Below, piece after piece: positions 44,349 to 53,630 of a stretch of DNA of 64,000 bases. Below the pieces are notes generated by a model. The model searched no databases, was not told the origin of the DNA, and saw only the letters and a list, made by a program, of their open reading frames with translations. This DNA comes from Gemmatimonadota bacterium (GTDB lineage: Bacteria > Gemmatimonadota > Gemmatimonadetes > Gemmatimonadales > Gemmatimonadaceae), in NCBI GenBank assembly GCA_028287285.1, contig JAQBPY010000299.1, forward strand, positions 1 to 64,000, read 5' to 3'. Positions within the stretch are counted from its first letter, which is position 1; each line of letters starts with the position of its first letter. The position numbers were made by a program, and so were the translations under genes.

Positions 44349-44473
44349 GCGTCTCGTAGCGTGGTTTGCACAACAGAACCATGGAGCTGCGAGTATACAG
44401 CATACGCGTGCAGTGCCCGGGTGCGCGCAGTATCTTGCAGGACCTCAGTCTCCACGCCGTCTCGTGTGACGTA

Positions 44474-45082
44474 ATGACGACCCGCGGCTATTCAGATCGC
44501 ATCAACCATGCATTCGCGTTCGCCGCGAAGCACCACGACCGGCAGGTCCGGAAGGGAACGCGTCTTCCGTACCTGACGCATCCCGCGAATGTGGCGGTGA
44601 TCCTGACGGCGTACGATCAAGATGAGCAGACGGTTGTCTCGGGCATCCTGCACGATGTCATCGAAGACTGCGTGCGCGATGGGTACACGCGCGACATGCT
44701 CGAGCAGCGCATCGGTGACAAGTTCGGCACGGACGTTCTCGAGATCGTACTGGCGGTCACGCAGCGTCAGGTGGACGAAGAAGGCATCGAGCTTTCCTCC
44801 GAGGAGCGGAAGGACGACTACCTTGCGCGCCTGGCCGCTGCGCCGGAAAGTGCGCGCTGGGTGTGCGCCGCGGACAAGATTCACAACGGCAGCTCCATTC
44901 TTGCCGACTTGCATCGCACGCTCGATCCGGACACGGTGTGGTCGCGGTTCAATGTGGGCCGTGTTGGAACAGTGCGCTGGTATCGTCGCGTGTACGAGCG
45001 GCTGCGAGAGGTGAACTTTGTCGCGTCCATCATGGATGAGCTGCGCGACGTTGCCGAGCAGCTGGAGAAAATCGGCAAATAG
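44474..45082 (+). CDS. HD-domain hydrolase, SpoT-like
   Basis: A 202-residue protein similar to the hydrolase domain of RelA/SpoT. The HD-type metal ligands are visible: KHHDRQVRKGTRLPYLTHP, SGILHDVIEDC and AADKIHNGSS. No synthetase domain is attached. It may degrade a nucleotide such as ppGpp; small alarmone hydrolases have this layout, but the substrate is inferred. ATG 44474 is used because the frame upstream lacks protein-like composition. Confidence 0.8.
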   Translation: MTTRGYSDRINHAFAFAAKHHDRQVRKGTRLPYLTHPANVAVILTAYDQDEQTVVSGILHDVIEDCVRDGYTRDMLEQRIGDKFGTDVLEIVLAVTQRQVDEEGIELSSEERKDDYLARLAAAPESARWVCAADKIHNGSSILADLHRTLDPDTVWSRFNVGRVGTVRWYRRVYERLREVNFVASIMDELRDVAEQLEKIGK

Positions 45083-45104
45083 GTCGTGGCTTTGGTCGGT
45101 ATGG

Positions 45105-46337
45105 CTACGCCCCTACCAGCACCTCGGCCGGATATGTGCGCGCCACGTAATCTTCGAGGATCACGAGAAACTCCTGCACGATGTGATCGCCCTTGAGGGT
45201 GGTGAGCAGCTTGCCGTCCATGTACACCGGCGCCTTGGGCTCCTCGAAGGTGCCAGGCAGCGAGATGCCAAGGTTGGCGTGCTTGGATTCACCGGGGCCG
45301 TTCACCACGCAGCCCATGACCGCAACGTTCATCGTCTCCACGCCGGGCCGGCTCGTTCTCCACACGGGCATCTGCTCGCGAAGGTACGTCTGGATGTCCT
45401 CGGCCATATGCTGAAAGAACGTCGACGTGGTGCGTCCGCATCCGGGACACGCCGTGACCTGCGGGGCAAAGCTTCTCAGGCCAAGCGACTGAAGAATTTG
45501 CTGCGCCACGAGCACTTCTTCCGTGCGATCGCCATTGGGTTTTGGTGTGAGCGACACACGAATCGTGTCGCCAATACCTTGCGCGAGCAGGATGGACAAA
45601 GCGGCCGTGCTCGCGACCTGTCCCTTCATTCCCATGCCGGCTTCCGTAAGGCCCAGATGCAGCGGATAGTCGCAGCGTGACGCGAGACGTTGATACACCT
45701 CGACCAGGTCCTGCACATGCGAGACCTTTGCCGAGATGAGGATCTTGTCGTGGCCGAGCCCAACGTCTTCGGCCATTTCCGCCGAGCGAAGCGCGGAGGC
45801 CAGCATCGCCTCGATGTAGACGTCCTTGGCCGTGCGCGGTGCCGCCGCACCGGCGTTTTCGTTCATCATCTCGGTGAGAAGGTCCTGGTCGAGCGAGCCC
45901 CAGTTCACGCCAATGCGCACCGGCTTGTTGTTGTCCGCCGCGATCCGGACGATGGTGCGAAAGTGCTCGTCGCGCCGCTTGCCGCCCACGTTGCCGGGGT
46001 TGATGCGATACTTGGCCAGCGCGCGCGCGCACTCCGGATACTTCGCGAGCAGCAAATGTCCGTTGTAGTGAAAATCACCAACAACCGGCACGGTGATGCC
46101 GGCGTCGGACAGCTGCTTCACGATGTCCGGAACCGCGGCCGCCGCTTCCTCGTTGTTCACGGTAACGCGTACCAGCTGCGAGCCAGCCGCGGCAAGCGCG
46201 GCGACCTGCTGCACCGTGCCGCCCACGTCGGCCGTATCCGTGTTCGTCATGGACTGCACGACGATGGGATGTGACGAGCCAACGGCGACGTCGCCGACGA
46301 CGGCAGTCACGGTGGTGCGGCGGGGAGCGAAGGACAC
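45105..46337 (-). CDS. ispG: 4-hydroxy-3-methylbut-2-en-1-yl diphosphate synthase
   Basis: The iron-sulfur enzyme of the MEP isoprenoid pathway, about 410 residues. The TIM-barrel part starts [20 protein letters not shown]. The 4Fe-4S domain near the C-terminus has cysteines in ACPGCGRT and [20 protein letters not shown] chose GTG 46337, giving [10 protein letters not shown]; the open frame extends to 46910, but that region is unlike the family. Convergent with the HD gene. Confidence 0.93.
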   Translation of the reverse strand: MSFAPRRTTVTAVVGDVAVGSSHPIVVQSMTNTDTADVGGTVQQVAALAAAGSQLVRVTVNNEEAAAAVPDIVKQLSDAGITVPVVGDFHYNGHLLLAKYPECARALAKYRINPGNVGGKRRDEHFRTIVRIAADNNKPVRIGVNWGSLDQDLLTEMMNENAGAAAPRTAKDVYIEAMLASALRSAEMAEDVGLGHDKILISAKVSHVQDLVEVYQRLASRCDYPLHLGLTEAGMGMKGQVASTAALSILLAQGIGDTIRVSLTPKPNGDRTEEVLVAQQILQSLGLRSFAPQVTACPGCGRTTSTFFQHMAEDIQTYLREQMPVWRTSRPGVETMNVAVMGCVVNGPGESKHANLGISLPGTFEEPKAPVYMDGKLLTTLKGDHIVQEFLVILEDYVARTYPAEVLVGA

Positions 46338-46457
46338 GGTAGCCTGGGTTCGAGGACCCTTGAAATCTACAAGCCCGGTCCATATGCGTGAAACACGCGG
46401 CGGCCGTAGTTTCTCATGTAACAAGGCGCACTGCCTCACCCAATGGAGACTCCCAGG

Positions 46458-46877
46458 ATGGACGACGAGCGCACGCCCGATACTCCCGCACCCGCTCCAC
46501 CGCGCGCCAAGCGGCGTCGCTGGCCGTACGTGCTCGCTGCCGTGGTCATCCTTCTGCCCATGGCCGTGGTAACGGTGTGGGGGGAGATCGCGCTCCATTG
46601 GTCGTACTCGAAAGGCATTCGCCCCGGGTTCCTGCAGAAATTCTCCCAGAAGGGCTGGATCTGCAAAACGTGGGAAGGTGAGCTCTCGATGGTGAACCTT
46701 GCCGGGCAGTCGCAGGAGAAGTGGGCGTTCACCGTCCGGAGCGACAGCCTTGCCCAGGAGCTCAACAAGGTCATGGGCTCGCATGTGTCGCTCGCGTACG
46801 AGGAGCATCCCGGCATTCCCAACTCGTGCTACGGCGATACCCGGTACTTCGTAACTGGCCTGAAAGTCATTCCCTGA
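46458..46877 (+). CDS. Membrane-anchored protein of unknown function
   Basis: A 139-residue protein with a proline-rich, basic cytoplasmic start ([21 protein letters not shown]), one membrane helix (about residues 20-40) and a small external domain containing two cysteines that could form a disulfide (WICKTW and NSCYGD). ATG 46458 is preceded by GGAG; 46443 is possible. I do not recognise the family. It is divergent from ispG. Confidence 0.6.
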   Translation: MDDERTPDTPAPAPPRAKRRRWPYVLAAVVILLPMAVVTVWGEIALHWSYSKGIRPGFLQKFSQKGWICKTWEGELSMVNLAGQSQEKWAFTVRSDSLAQELNKVMGSHVSLAYEEHPGIPNSCYGDTRYFVTGLKVIP

Positions 46878-46900
46878 ATACCCGCTAACGGACACAGCTA

Positions 46901-46929
46901 TTGACGCCACTTTTAGGCGTTGCTACGTT
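46901..46929 (+). promoter_or_regulatory. Promoter of the cold-shock gene
   Basis: TTGACG (46901-46906), 17 bases, then TACGTT (46924-46929). The start near 46936 leaves an untranslated leader of about 130 bases, similar in length to those of thermosensing csp mRNAs. Confidence 0.6.
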
Positions 46930-47067
46930 TGCCTTGGCTGACGCCCGGACAACGGGCTTGGCGCACTCGTTCCGGCGGGACATTGGTGTGCCCGCGAGGT
47001 CAGGGGTATTGTCGGGGTACCGGTCTGTTCCGCTCCCTGGACAATCAGTTTCCAACAGGAGTGGGAC

Positions 47068-47274
47068 ATGCGTACGACCGGCAAAGTGAAGTGGTTCAAC
47101 GACGCGAAGGGATTCGGTTTCATTACCCCGGACAACGGGGACAAGGATTGCTTCGTTCATTACAGCGCCATCCAGGGCAATGGCTTCAAGTCGCTGGCGG
47201 AGGGCGATGCGGTGGAGTTTGATACGGTACAGGGAGCCAAGGGGCCGGCGGCGGAGAACGTGTCAAAGGCGTAG
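47068..47274 (+). CDS. csp: Cold-shock protein, CspA family
   Basis: A 68-residue single OB-fold RNA/DNA chaperone. RNP1 is KGFGFI and RNP2 FVHYSAI, both intact, after the start [18 protein letters not shown] precedes the ATG by six bases. The long leader suggests post-transcriptional control by temperature, as in known csp genes. Confidence 0.96.
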   Translation: MRTTGKVKWFNDAKGFGFITPDNGDKDCFVHYSAIQGNGFKSLAEGDAVEFDTVQGAKGPAAENVSKA

Positions 47275-47337
47275 CTCAAAGACGTAGCGGCTTGATGCAC
47301 GTGTCGCACCTGGTGGCTTGTTGCAGAAGTTGTAACA

Positions 47338-47367
47338 ACGTCCGCCTAGGTGCGCGTGGGCGGACGT
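47338..47367. terminator. Bidirectional hairpin between csp and the unknown minus-strand gene
   Basis: ACGTCCGCC (47338-47346) and GGCGGACGT (47359-47367) form a nine-base stem. It overlaps the stop of the minus-strand gene. It may terminate both convergent transcripts. Confidence 0.45.
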
Positions 47368-47714
47368 CCACGTCTGGGAGTGGGTGCGGACTCCAGTGCC
47401 TGGGTGAGCCGTGCATCGAGTTGCTGCTCGAGTGCGGCGATGTCGAGCGTGAGCGTGATTACCCCGCTCTGGTGGGTGCCGCTCGTCGCGAGGTCCGACG
47501 CTACCCGGAGTGCCGCGGCCACGCTCATTCCAACTTCGCGTTGAAGATGCCGGACCAGCGCGAGGCAGATAATTGCGGAGTGTGTGAGTCGTCTGGCGAC
47601 GCCCTGTTTGCTGGACATGACGCCAGGCACCGTATGTTGGGAGAGGACATTGTCGGTCCACTTTGCCGGCGCTTCAATGGCAAGTGATGCGATACCAATG
47701 TCATACGCTCTCAT
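47346..47714 (-). CDS. Possible DNA-binding protein with AT-hook-like tail
   Basis: A 122-residue protein that I cannot place in a family. The middle has helix-turn-helix-like spacing (KQGVARRLTHSAIICLALVRHLQ), and the C-terminus ends RRGRPPTRT, which contains the GRP core of an AT-hook. Its N-terminal half (SLAIEAPAKWTDNVLS) looks conserved. It is divergent from the outer-membrane protein gene across a strongly AT-rich region with an imperfect dyad, so it may regulate that gene or itself. This is an inference. Confidence 0.55.
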   Translation of the reverse strand: MRAYDIGIASLAIEAPAKWTDNVLSQHTVPGVMSSKQGVARRLTHSAIICLALVRHLQREVGMSVAAALRVASDLATSGTHQSGVITLTLDIAALEQQLDARLTQALESAPTPRRGRPPTRT

Positions 47715-47722
47715 ATAAATAT

Positions 47723-47772
47723 CCTAATTATGTAGGAACATTATTGGCGTGTAATTTCCCTATAATATTAGG
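47723..47772. promoter_or_regulatory. AT-rich divergent promoter region with dyad symmetry
   Basis: CCTAAT and ATTAGG mark the ends of an imperfect inverted repeat; TATAAT occurs at 47761-47766 and again at 47775-47780. It is the likely control region of the divergent genes on both sides. Confidence 0.45.
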
Positions 47773-47870
47773 AATATAATGTGCCGTGGAATACACCGTC
47801 ACGTCACGCCGATGGCACAAATATCGAAGGAAACGGTTGCGCACTTCACAACTCCTTCGGAGGTTACTCC

Positions 47871-48404
47871 ATGGCACGACGACTTTTCGCGGCGCTCCTC
47901 GTTGGCGCCCTTTCTCTCACCCCGGTAGCAGCCCAGTCACAAACATCCTTCACCGTTGCCGGTGGCCTTACCGCCCCGGTGAGCGACCTGGGTGATTTCG
48001 CCGACATAGGTTACCATCTGGCCGCCGGCGTGAACCTGGGCATGCCCCTCATGTCCTACGGTTTCCGGCTGGAGGGCGCGTACGATGGTCTGAGTCTCAA
48101 GAATGGATCCGGCGACGTCCGCATCATCTCCGGCACGGCCAACATCGTGGCCAACGTGGGTGCTACCCGTGATGCGCCCTACGTGATCGTAGGCATCGGC
48201 GCATACAACAGGAATTTCAGCAACAACGCATTCGGCTACGGCGATGGAAAAACCGCCGTCGGCATCAACGGCGGCGGCGGGTTGCGCTTCCCCCTTGGCA
48301 CCATCAGCACCTACTTCGAAGCGCGCTACCACGTGATGCTTGGCAACTCCACCGAGGGCACCAATTATCAGTTCATTCCAATCACGTTCGGCATCAACTT
48401 CTAG
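47871..48404 (+). CDS. Outer-membrane beta-barrel protein
   Basis: A 177-residue protein with a clear signal peptide (MARRLFAALLVGALSLTPVAAQ) and a mature part of alternating strands rich in Gly, Asn and aromatic residues, ending ITFGINF with C-terminal phenylalanine, as expected for insertion by BAM. It resembles small eight-stranded barrels. GGAGG lies eight bases before ATG 47871. The role is unknown. Confidence 0.85.
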   Translation: MARRLFAALLVGALSLTPVAAQSQTSFTVAGGLTAPVSDLGDFADIGYHLAAGVNLGMPLMSYGFRLEGAYDGLSLKNGSGDVRIISGTANIVANVGATRDAPYVIVGIGAYNRNFSNNAFGYGDGKTAVGINGGGGLRFPLGTISTYFEARYHVMLGNSTEGTNYQFIPITFGINF

Positions 48405-48452
48405 GACGGTCTCGTCCCGAGTGCAACGACGGGCCTGCTCCCTGGCCCGTGA

Positions 48453-48476
48453 AACCACATCCTTTGCTGCGCTCGG
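48453..48476. repeat. Degenerate family-1 palindromic repeat
   Basis: ATCCTTTGCTGCGCTCGGCA resembles the family-1 core with several changes. It lies between the convergent barrel-protein and hrpB genes. Confidence 0.45.
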
Positions 48477-48488
48477 CACGACAGATCA

Positions 48489-50987
48489 TCATGACGACAA
48501 CGGCCGCGGCCTGGCACGGCGAGTCGGTGTGGCAGACATCGGATCCTCCGGCCACGAGTGTTTCGGGTACCGGCCACGCAAATCCTTGCGGACGTCGAAG
48601 TAGGACGACCGCCAGAAACCAGCGAGATCCTTTGTCACCTGCACCGGTCTGTGCGCCGGCGACAACAGGTGCAGCGTGAGCGGTATGCGTCCACCACCAA
48701 CGCGGGGTGTATCGGCAAGCCCGAACATCTCCTGGAGACGCACCGCCAACACGGGCGACAGGGGATCGCTGTAGTCGACAGGGAGCCGGCTCCCCGTGGG
48801 GACTTCGACATGAGAGGGCGCGAGTGTATCGAGCGCGCGTCGCTGCTCCCACGTGAGCATCTCGAGCAGGATGTCGTGCAGCGGAAGCCGGTCGACGTCG
48901 GCCCTGCGACGCAATCCGTGCAGGTGTGGCCGAAGCCAACGCGACATGGACGAATGCAGGGCCGCACCATCCATGTCAGGCCAGAGACCATCGAGCGTGC
49001 GAAGGAACATCACACGCTCGCGCAAGCGCCGAGCGGCATCGCTCCAGGGCAAGGCAATGCCGTCCTGGCGCTGCAACGCGTCGAGCAGCACGTCCGCGAC
49101 GACGTCGGCGTCAACGTCCCGCACCATGCCCTCGTACAGGACAATTGCGCCAAGCACCTCTCGGCGAACGGCGGTGACTGCGCCCGCGGCCGCGTCCCAC
49201 TCAACCACCGCAACACGTTCGATGCTGTCGGCAAACACAGATTCGAGATCCGCGAGACTCACCGGCGCCGCCAGAAAAATTCGTGCGTGGGGCGATCGTT
49301 CGTCGATGTCCGCGACCGCGAGATAGGCCGCATCCGCAAGCACGCCAGGATCCGCCAGCACAGCGCCGGACCCGTTGCGCAACAAATACCGGTGACCACG
49401 TCCGCCACGCCACTGCGCCACACGCTCCGGATAGGCGAGTGCAAGCAGACGGCCGGTCTCGTTCTCGTCGACGCGGCCGGATGCAGGCAGGTGCAGCAGC
49501 CGGCGCCATGTCCGGTACTGCTCGCGTACGCGTCGCAGTGCGTCACGATCCACATCGGCTCCCGCACGAGCGTCAGATGCATCGACGAGTGCGACTCGTG
49601 TACGCATGTCGACGTCGCGCCGGGCTGCATCACGCCGAACGATATCGCGCTCCTCGACGAGCGCCGCAACGGCACACGCCGTGGCTGAGCGGGCGGTGAG
49701 CAGCATGTGTGCAAGGCGCGGATGCGTCGCGAACGCTGACATCTCGCGACCATGTGCCGTGATTCGACCGTCGGCGTCGAGGGCACCGAGCTGCACGAGG
49801 AGCTCGCGGGCATGCGCCATGGAAGACGCCGGCGGAATATCGAGCCAACGCAGCTCGCCAGCATCCGTGATGCCCGCCGCTGCAAGATCGAGCACGAGCG
49901 TGGACAGGTCTGCCTCGAGCACTTCAGGCCTGGCATGCTCGAGCAGCTGGGCATCTTCGCCCGCTGGCCAGAGCCGATAGCAGACGCCAGGCGACATGCG
50001 GCCGGCGCGGCCGCAGCGCTGGGCCGCAGACGAGCGCGACACACGAATCGTCTCCAGCCGCGACATGCCGCTGCCCGCAGAAAAGCGCGACACGCGCGAG
50101 ACCCCGCCATCCACCACCACCCGCACGCCTTCGATCGTCAAGCTCGTCTCGGCGATGGATGTCGCAAGCACCACCTTTCGTTCTCCAGGAGCAGGCGGTG
50201 CAATGGCCGCGTCCTGTTCGGCCGGCGACAGTTCGCCGAACAGCGGCAGAATGCGGACGTCGTTCGCTACCGAAGGCGCGAGCAGGTCCATGCAGCGGCG
50301 GATTTCTCCCATGCCAGGCAGGAACGCGAGCACGCTTCCGTCGTCATTCGCGAGTGCGAGACGGACCGCGCTTGCGACGGCTTCTTCGATGCGTGCGCCC
50401 TGCCGTGGCGTAATGTGGCGGACGTCGACGGGAAATTGCCGGCCAACACTGGTGACGATGGGGGCGCCGCCCAACAGCGCCGACACAGGGGTGCCAGCAA
50501 GTGTTGCCGACATGACGACGATGCGAAGGTCTGGACGCAGGAGCGCCTGCGTTTGCAATGCGAGCGCGAGGCCCAGGTCGGCGTGGAGACTGCGCTCGTG
50601 GAACTCGTCAAAGAGCAGGGCGCCAACATGGTCGAGCGTGGGGTCGTCGAGCAGCATGCGCGTGAGCACCCCTTCGGTAACGACTTCAATGCGGGTTGCG
50701 GCGCCAACGCGCGTCTCGCCACGCACGCGAAAGCCAACTGTCGCCCCCACAGATTCGCCAAGCATGGCGGCCATCCGCCGCGCGGCGGCGCGCGTGGCAA
50801 GCCGGCGTGGTTCCAGCATGATGACTTTTCGATCTCCGAGCCACGGCTCGTGCAGCAACGCGAGAGGAACGCGTGTTGTCTTGCCCGCACCCGGCGGCGC
50901 CTGAAGCACGAGCGACGAGCCGGCGCGCAGGTGCTCGAGCAGCGCCGGAAGCGAGCGCTCGATGGGAAGCGCGGAGTCGATTCTCAT
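48489..50987 (-). CDS. hrpB: ATP-dependent helicase HrpB
   Basis: An 832-residue DEAH-type helicase. Motif I is APPGAGKTTRVPLALL near residue 32, the DEAH-box position reads LLFDEFHERSLH, motif III is VMSATLAG and motif VI QRCGRAGR. The C-terminal domain unique to HrpB follows, with FWRSSYFDVRKDLRGRYPKHSWPEDP near the end. Its cellular role is uncertain; it is not the pathogenicity gene of the same name. Large open frames on the opposite strand here are shadows. Confidence 0.95.
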   Translation of the reverse strand: MRIDSALPIERSLPALLEHLRAGSSLVLQAPPGAGKTTRVPLALLHEPWLGDRKVIMLEPRRLATRAAARRMAAMLGESVGATVGFRVRGETRVGAATRIEVVTEGVLTRMLLDDPTLDHVGALLFDEFHERSLHADLGLALALQTQALLRPDLRIVVMSATLAGTPVSALLGGAPIVTSVGRQFPVDVRHITPRQGARIEEAVASAVRLALANDDGSVLAFLPGMGEIRRCMDLLAPSVANDVRILPLFGELSPAEQDAAIAPPAPGERKVVLATSIAETSLTIEGVRVVVDGGVSRVSRFSAGSGMSRLETIRVSRSSAAQRCGRAGRMSPGVCYRLWPAGEDAQLLEHARPEVLEADLSTLVLDLAAAGITDAGELRWLDIPPASSMAHARELLVQLGALDADGRITAHGREMSAFATHPRLAHMLLTARSATACAVAALVEERDIVRRDAARRDVDMRTRVALVDASDARAGADVDRDALRRVREQYRTWRRLLHLPASGRVDENETGRLLALAYPERVAQWRGGRGHRYLLRNGSGAVLADPGVLADAAYLAVADIDERSPHARIFLAAPVSLADLESVFADSIERVAVVEWDAAAGAVTAVRREVLGAIVLYEGMVRDVDADVVADVLLDALQRQDGIALPWSDAARRLRERVMFLRTLDGLWPDMDGAALHSSMSRWLRPHLHGLRRRADVDRLPLHDILLEMLTWEQRRALDTLAPSHVEVPTGSRLPVDYSDPLSPVLAVRLQEMFGLADTPRVGGGRIPLTLHLLSPAHRPVQVTKDLAGFWRSSYFDVRKDLRGRYPKHSWPEDPMSATPTRRARPRPLSS

Positions 50988-51093
50988 TGCAGGAGAAGCT
51001 ACGCTGCCGAGCAGCGCGAACGCAGCCGGTTTTCACTTTCGCTGTACTCGAGAATAGGCGCATTGCCCAGGACACCTGTATCTTGCATGCTCA

Positions 51094-51297
51094 ATGGCCA
51101 AGATCGAATTCTTCCGAAGCTCGCAGATCAGCACGGATTGCGACCAGTGCCAGGGCAGAGTGGATCTGATCAAGGGTGGCGTGTGTACGCGCTGCCGGCG
51201 GATCCTGTGTTACCAGCACCTTCATGGCAGCTGGTTTCGTCGCCTCATCTGCGACTTGGGTGCGGCCACGCTTTGCGTTAAATGCAGAGCCGGCTAA
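51094..51297 (+). CDS. Small cysteine-rich, probably zinc-binding protein
   Basis: A 67-residue basic protein with four CxxC-like pairs (CDQC, CTRC, then C-x-x-H and CVKC), enough for two zinc sites. It has no signal peptide. The family is not recognised; the arrangement resembles small treble-clef proteins. It is divergent from hrpB and precedes the diguanylate cyclase gene. Confidence 0.55.
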   Translation: MAKIEFFRSSQISTDCDQCQGRVDLIKGGVCTRCRRILCYQHLHGSWFRRLICDLGAATLCVKCRAG

Positions 51298-51388
51298 TGA
51301 CGAACTGAGCCGGAGCACTTACCTTGAGTTGCAGTGGCGCCTCGTGATGACGCGAGCGCGCGGTGTCTCTCATTTCCACTGCCCACTC

Positions 51389-53098
51389 ATGAGCAGCTGG
51401 TCGATCTTCCGGGCCCTGGCGGTTGGTGTGGCGCTCATGGGTACCGCGGCGCCTGGTCAGGCGCAGGGCACGCCGCCGCAGGCAGCGCCCGTTACCATCG
51501 CAAAGGCGCTCGCCGGCCAGGTGGCCGGCCGCGAAGTCTCGCTGGCTGGCCGAGCACTCGTGAGCTCGGGCAAGCTGCAATCGAGTGTATTCGACATTGC
51601 GATCGAGGATGCGACGGGCGGCATCCGGATCTTCTCGCGCACGCAGCAGCAGGATGTGCACGAAGGTGACAGCGTGATGGCGACCGGCGTGATCAAGACG
51701 TACCGCGGCAACGTGGAGCTCGCGGCAACGCACGTGAATGTCATCAACACGCCGCGGCGCCTCATTCCGCCGCGCGACATCTCCATCGACCCAAAGGTTC
51801 TGGAGCAGAATTCCGGACTCCTAGTGCGCGTGCATGGGCGCGCCGCGGGGTTCGGGCATAGCGAAGGCGGGCAATATCTGCGCGTGCGCGATGCGTCGTC
51901 GGCAGCGCATGGCACGCTCACCATCTGGGTGCCGGCCAATCACGGTGCGCCCATCAACCTGGAGCGCGGCAGCATCGAGGACAGCCTGACCGTGACCGGC
52001 ATCGTGACCGCCTACAAGGACAACGCGGACGATCCCATGGTATGGCAGCTCGTGCCGCGCGACGCCGCCGACGTGCAGATTACCGCGCAGCCGCCGGGCC
52101 TTCGCGCATGGCTGCTCTGGATTGCCCTTGGCATTGCGGTGATCATCGGCATCGCGCTTGCCGTGAGCCGTATTGCAGCGCGGCGCCAGCTTCGCGCCCT
52201 GCGGGAAACAGAAGCGCGTTACAGCCAGCTGCTCGCGTTGCTTCCCGACGCCGTCATCGTGCATGCGCGTGGAGAAATTTTGTTCACGAATCCGGCGGCG
52301 GCAGAGCTGCTGCAGATGCCCTCCGAGCAGGCGTTGGCACAGCGGCCGCTCGTGGATTTCGTGTTATCGGAATCACATCTCGTGTTTGCCGACCGGCGTG
52401 GAACGAGCGCCCCCGGCGAGCGCGCCCCCAGGATGCGCGCGAAGATGGTCACCGCCAACGGCGACGTGGTCGACGTCGAAGTGGCGTCGAGCCCGTGTGT
52501 GTATCACGACCGGCCGGCCACCGTGGCGCTGGTGCGGGACATCACGTCGCAGCTGCGGTATGAGCGCGACCTGCATGCCCTTGCACTCGTCGATGATCTC
52601 ACCGGCCTCCAGAACCGCCGCGCCTTCACACTCTTCGCCGAACAGGAACTCGCACGGGCCCGGCGGCACGGCCGCACGCCGGTGCTCGTATTTGCCGATC
52701 TCGACGGCCTCAAGCGGATCAACGACCAGTTCGGCCACGCGGCTGGCGACACCGCGATCAAGCTCGTGGGGAATGCATTGCGAAGCATCTTCCGCGAGAC
52801 GGATGTCGTTGCACGCTGGAGCGGTGACGAGTTCGTGGCACTCATGGTGGACGGCAGCGAGGAAGCAACCGATCGCATCAGCTCGCGCCTCGATGCGGCG
52901 ATCATGGCGCAGTCGCCGGCGACGCTCCCGTACGTGGTGACGGCGAGCATCGGTGCATGCCCCCTGGACCCCGCGCTCCCACTGCGCGATGCGATGGAGC
53001 GCGCCGACGCCGAGCTGTACGCGCAGAAGAAGCGGATACGCCGGAGCAAGATCCGCCACACTCCCATGGGCGTCGACGCCATCAAGGATGAGCACTAG
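51389..53098 (+). CDS. Membrane diguanylate cyclase with OB-like sensor and PAS domains
   Basis: A 569-residue c-di-GMP synthase. Signal peptide to about residue 26; two tandem beta-rich, OB-fold-like regions (about 35-120 and 125-225) in the periplasm; a membrane helix near 237-258; a PAS domain near 275-390; then GGDEF at the C-terminus. The active-site motif is SGDEF, and RETD five residues upstream forms an intact inhibitory I-site (RxxD). There is no EAL domain. ATG 51389 gives the signal peptide; the longer frame overlaps the upstream gene. Confidence 0.85.
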   Translation: MSSWSIFRALAVGVALMGTAAPGQAQGTPPQAAPVTIAKALAGQVAGREVSLAGRALVSSGKLQSSVFDIAIEDATGGIRIFSRTQQQDVHEGDSVMATGVIKTYRGNVELAATHVNVINTPRRLIPPRDISIDPKVLEQNSGLLVRVHGRAAGFGHSEGGQYLRVRDASSAAHGTLTIWVPANHGAPINLERGSIEDSLTVTGIVTAYKDNADDPMVWQLVPRDAADVQITAQPPGLRAWLLWIALGIAVIIGIALAVSRIAARRQLRALRETEARYSQLLALLPDAVIVHARGEILFTNPAAAELLQMPSEQALAQRPLVDFVLSESHLVFADRRGTSAPGERAPRMRAKMVTANGDVVDVEVASSPCVYHDRPATVALVRDITSQLRYERDLHALALVDDLTGLQNRRAFTLFAEQELARARRHGRTPVLVFADLDGLKRINDQFGHAAGDTAIKLVGNALRSIFRETDVVARWSGDEFVALMVDGSEEATDRISSRLDAAIMAQSPATLPYVVTASIGACPLDPALPLRDAMERADAELYAQKKRIRRSKIRHTPMGVDAIKDEH

Positions 53099-53147
53099 CT
53101 TTCATGGGGCACGCCCGGGATGGGCACACGCATCACACGGTGACGAC

Positions 53148-53630
53148 ATGACGATCACGCGACGCGACTGGATTGTGCGGATGGTGGGAACGGTGGCGAG
53201 CGGAGCGGCTGTCAGCGCACTGCTGCCAATGTGTGCCGAGGCGCACGCGGTGCCGCCGCTGTTCATGGTCTACAAGGATCCCAACTGCGGATGCTGCGCG
53301 AAGTGGATCACGCACATCAAGGCGAATGGGCTCTCGCCGGTGGTCGAAGACCGCAAGGACATGGACGCGCTCAAAGACAGTCTTGGCGTGCCCAAGGCGC
53401 TGCGCTCGTGCCACACCGCCGTCTATGGAAAACTGCTCATCGAAGGGCATGTTCCGGCGGCCGACGTAAAGAAGTTGATCGCGACGGCACCAAAGGGCGT
53501 GCTGGGACTTGCCGTGCCGGGCATGCCAACGGGCTCGCCTGGAATGGAGATGGGCAGCAAGATGGACAGGTACGACGTGATGGCATTCAGCGCGGATGGC
53601 AAGACGCACGTATTCGCGACACACGGGTGA
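53148..53630 (+). CDS. DUF411 metal-binding protein, exported
   Basis: A 160-residue protein of the DUF411 family, associated with copper handling. The N-terminus MTITRRDWIVRM and hydrophobic segment suggest Tat-type export. The CGCC motif in YKDPNCGCCAKW is the likely metal site; a Met-rich stretch (GMPTGSPGMEMGSKM) lies towards the C-terminus. With the cupredoxin at 41 kb it may belong to copper homeostasis. It overlaps the next gene by four bases (GTGA). Confidence 0.85.
   Translation: MTITRRDWIVRMVGTVASGAAVSALLPMCAEAHAVPPLFMVYKDPNCGCCAKWITHIKANGLSPVVEDRKDMDALKDSLGVPKALRSCHTAVYGKLLIEGHVPAADVKKLIATAPKGVLGLAVPGMPTGSPGMEMGSKMDRYDVMAFSADGKTHVFATHG

Noticed and set aside
45105-46910. ispG extended to 601 residues
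   Set aside because: The first 190 codons are antisense to another gene and unlike any IspG.
49752-51281. 509-residue open frame on the plus strand
   Set aside because: It is antisense to the well-supported hrpB and is a GC-rich shadow frame with no recognisable motif and abnormal composition.
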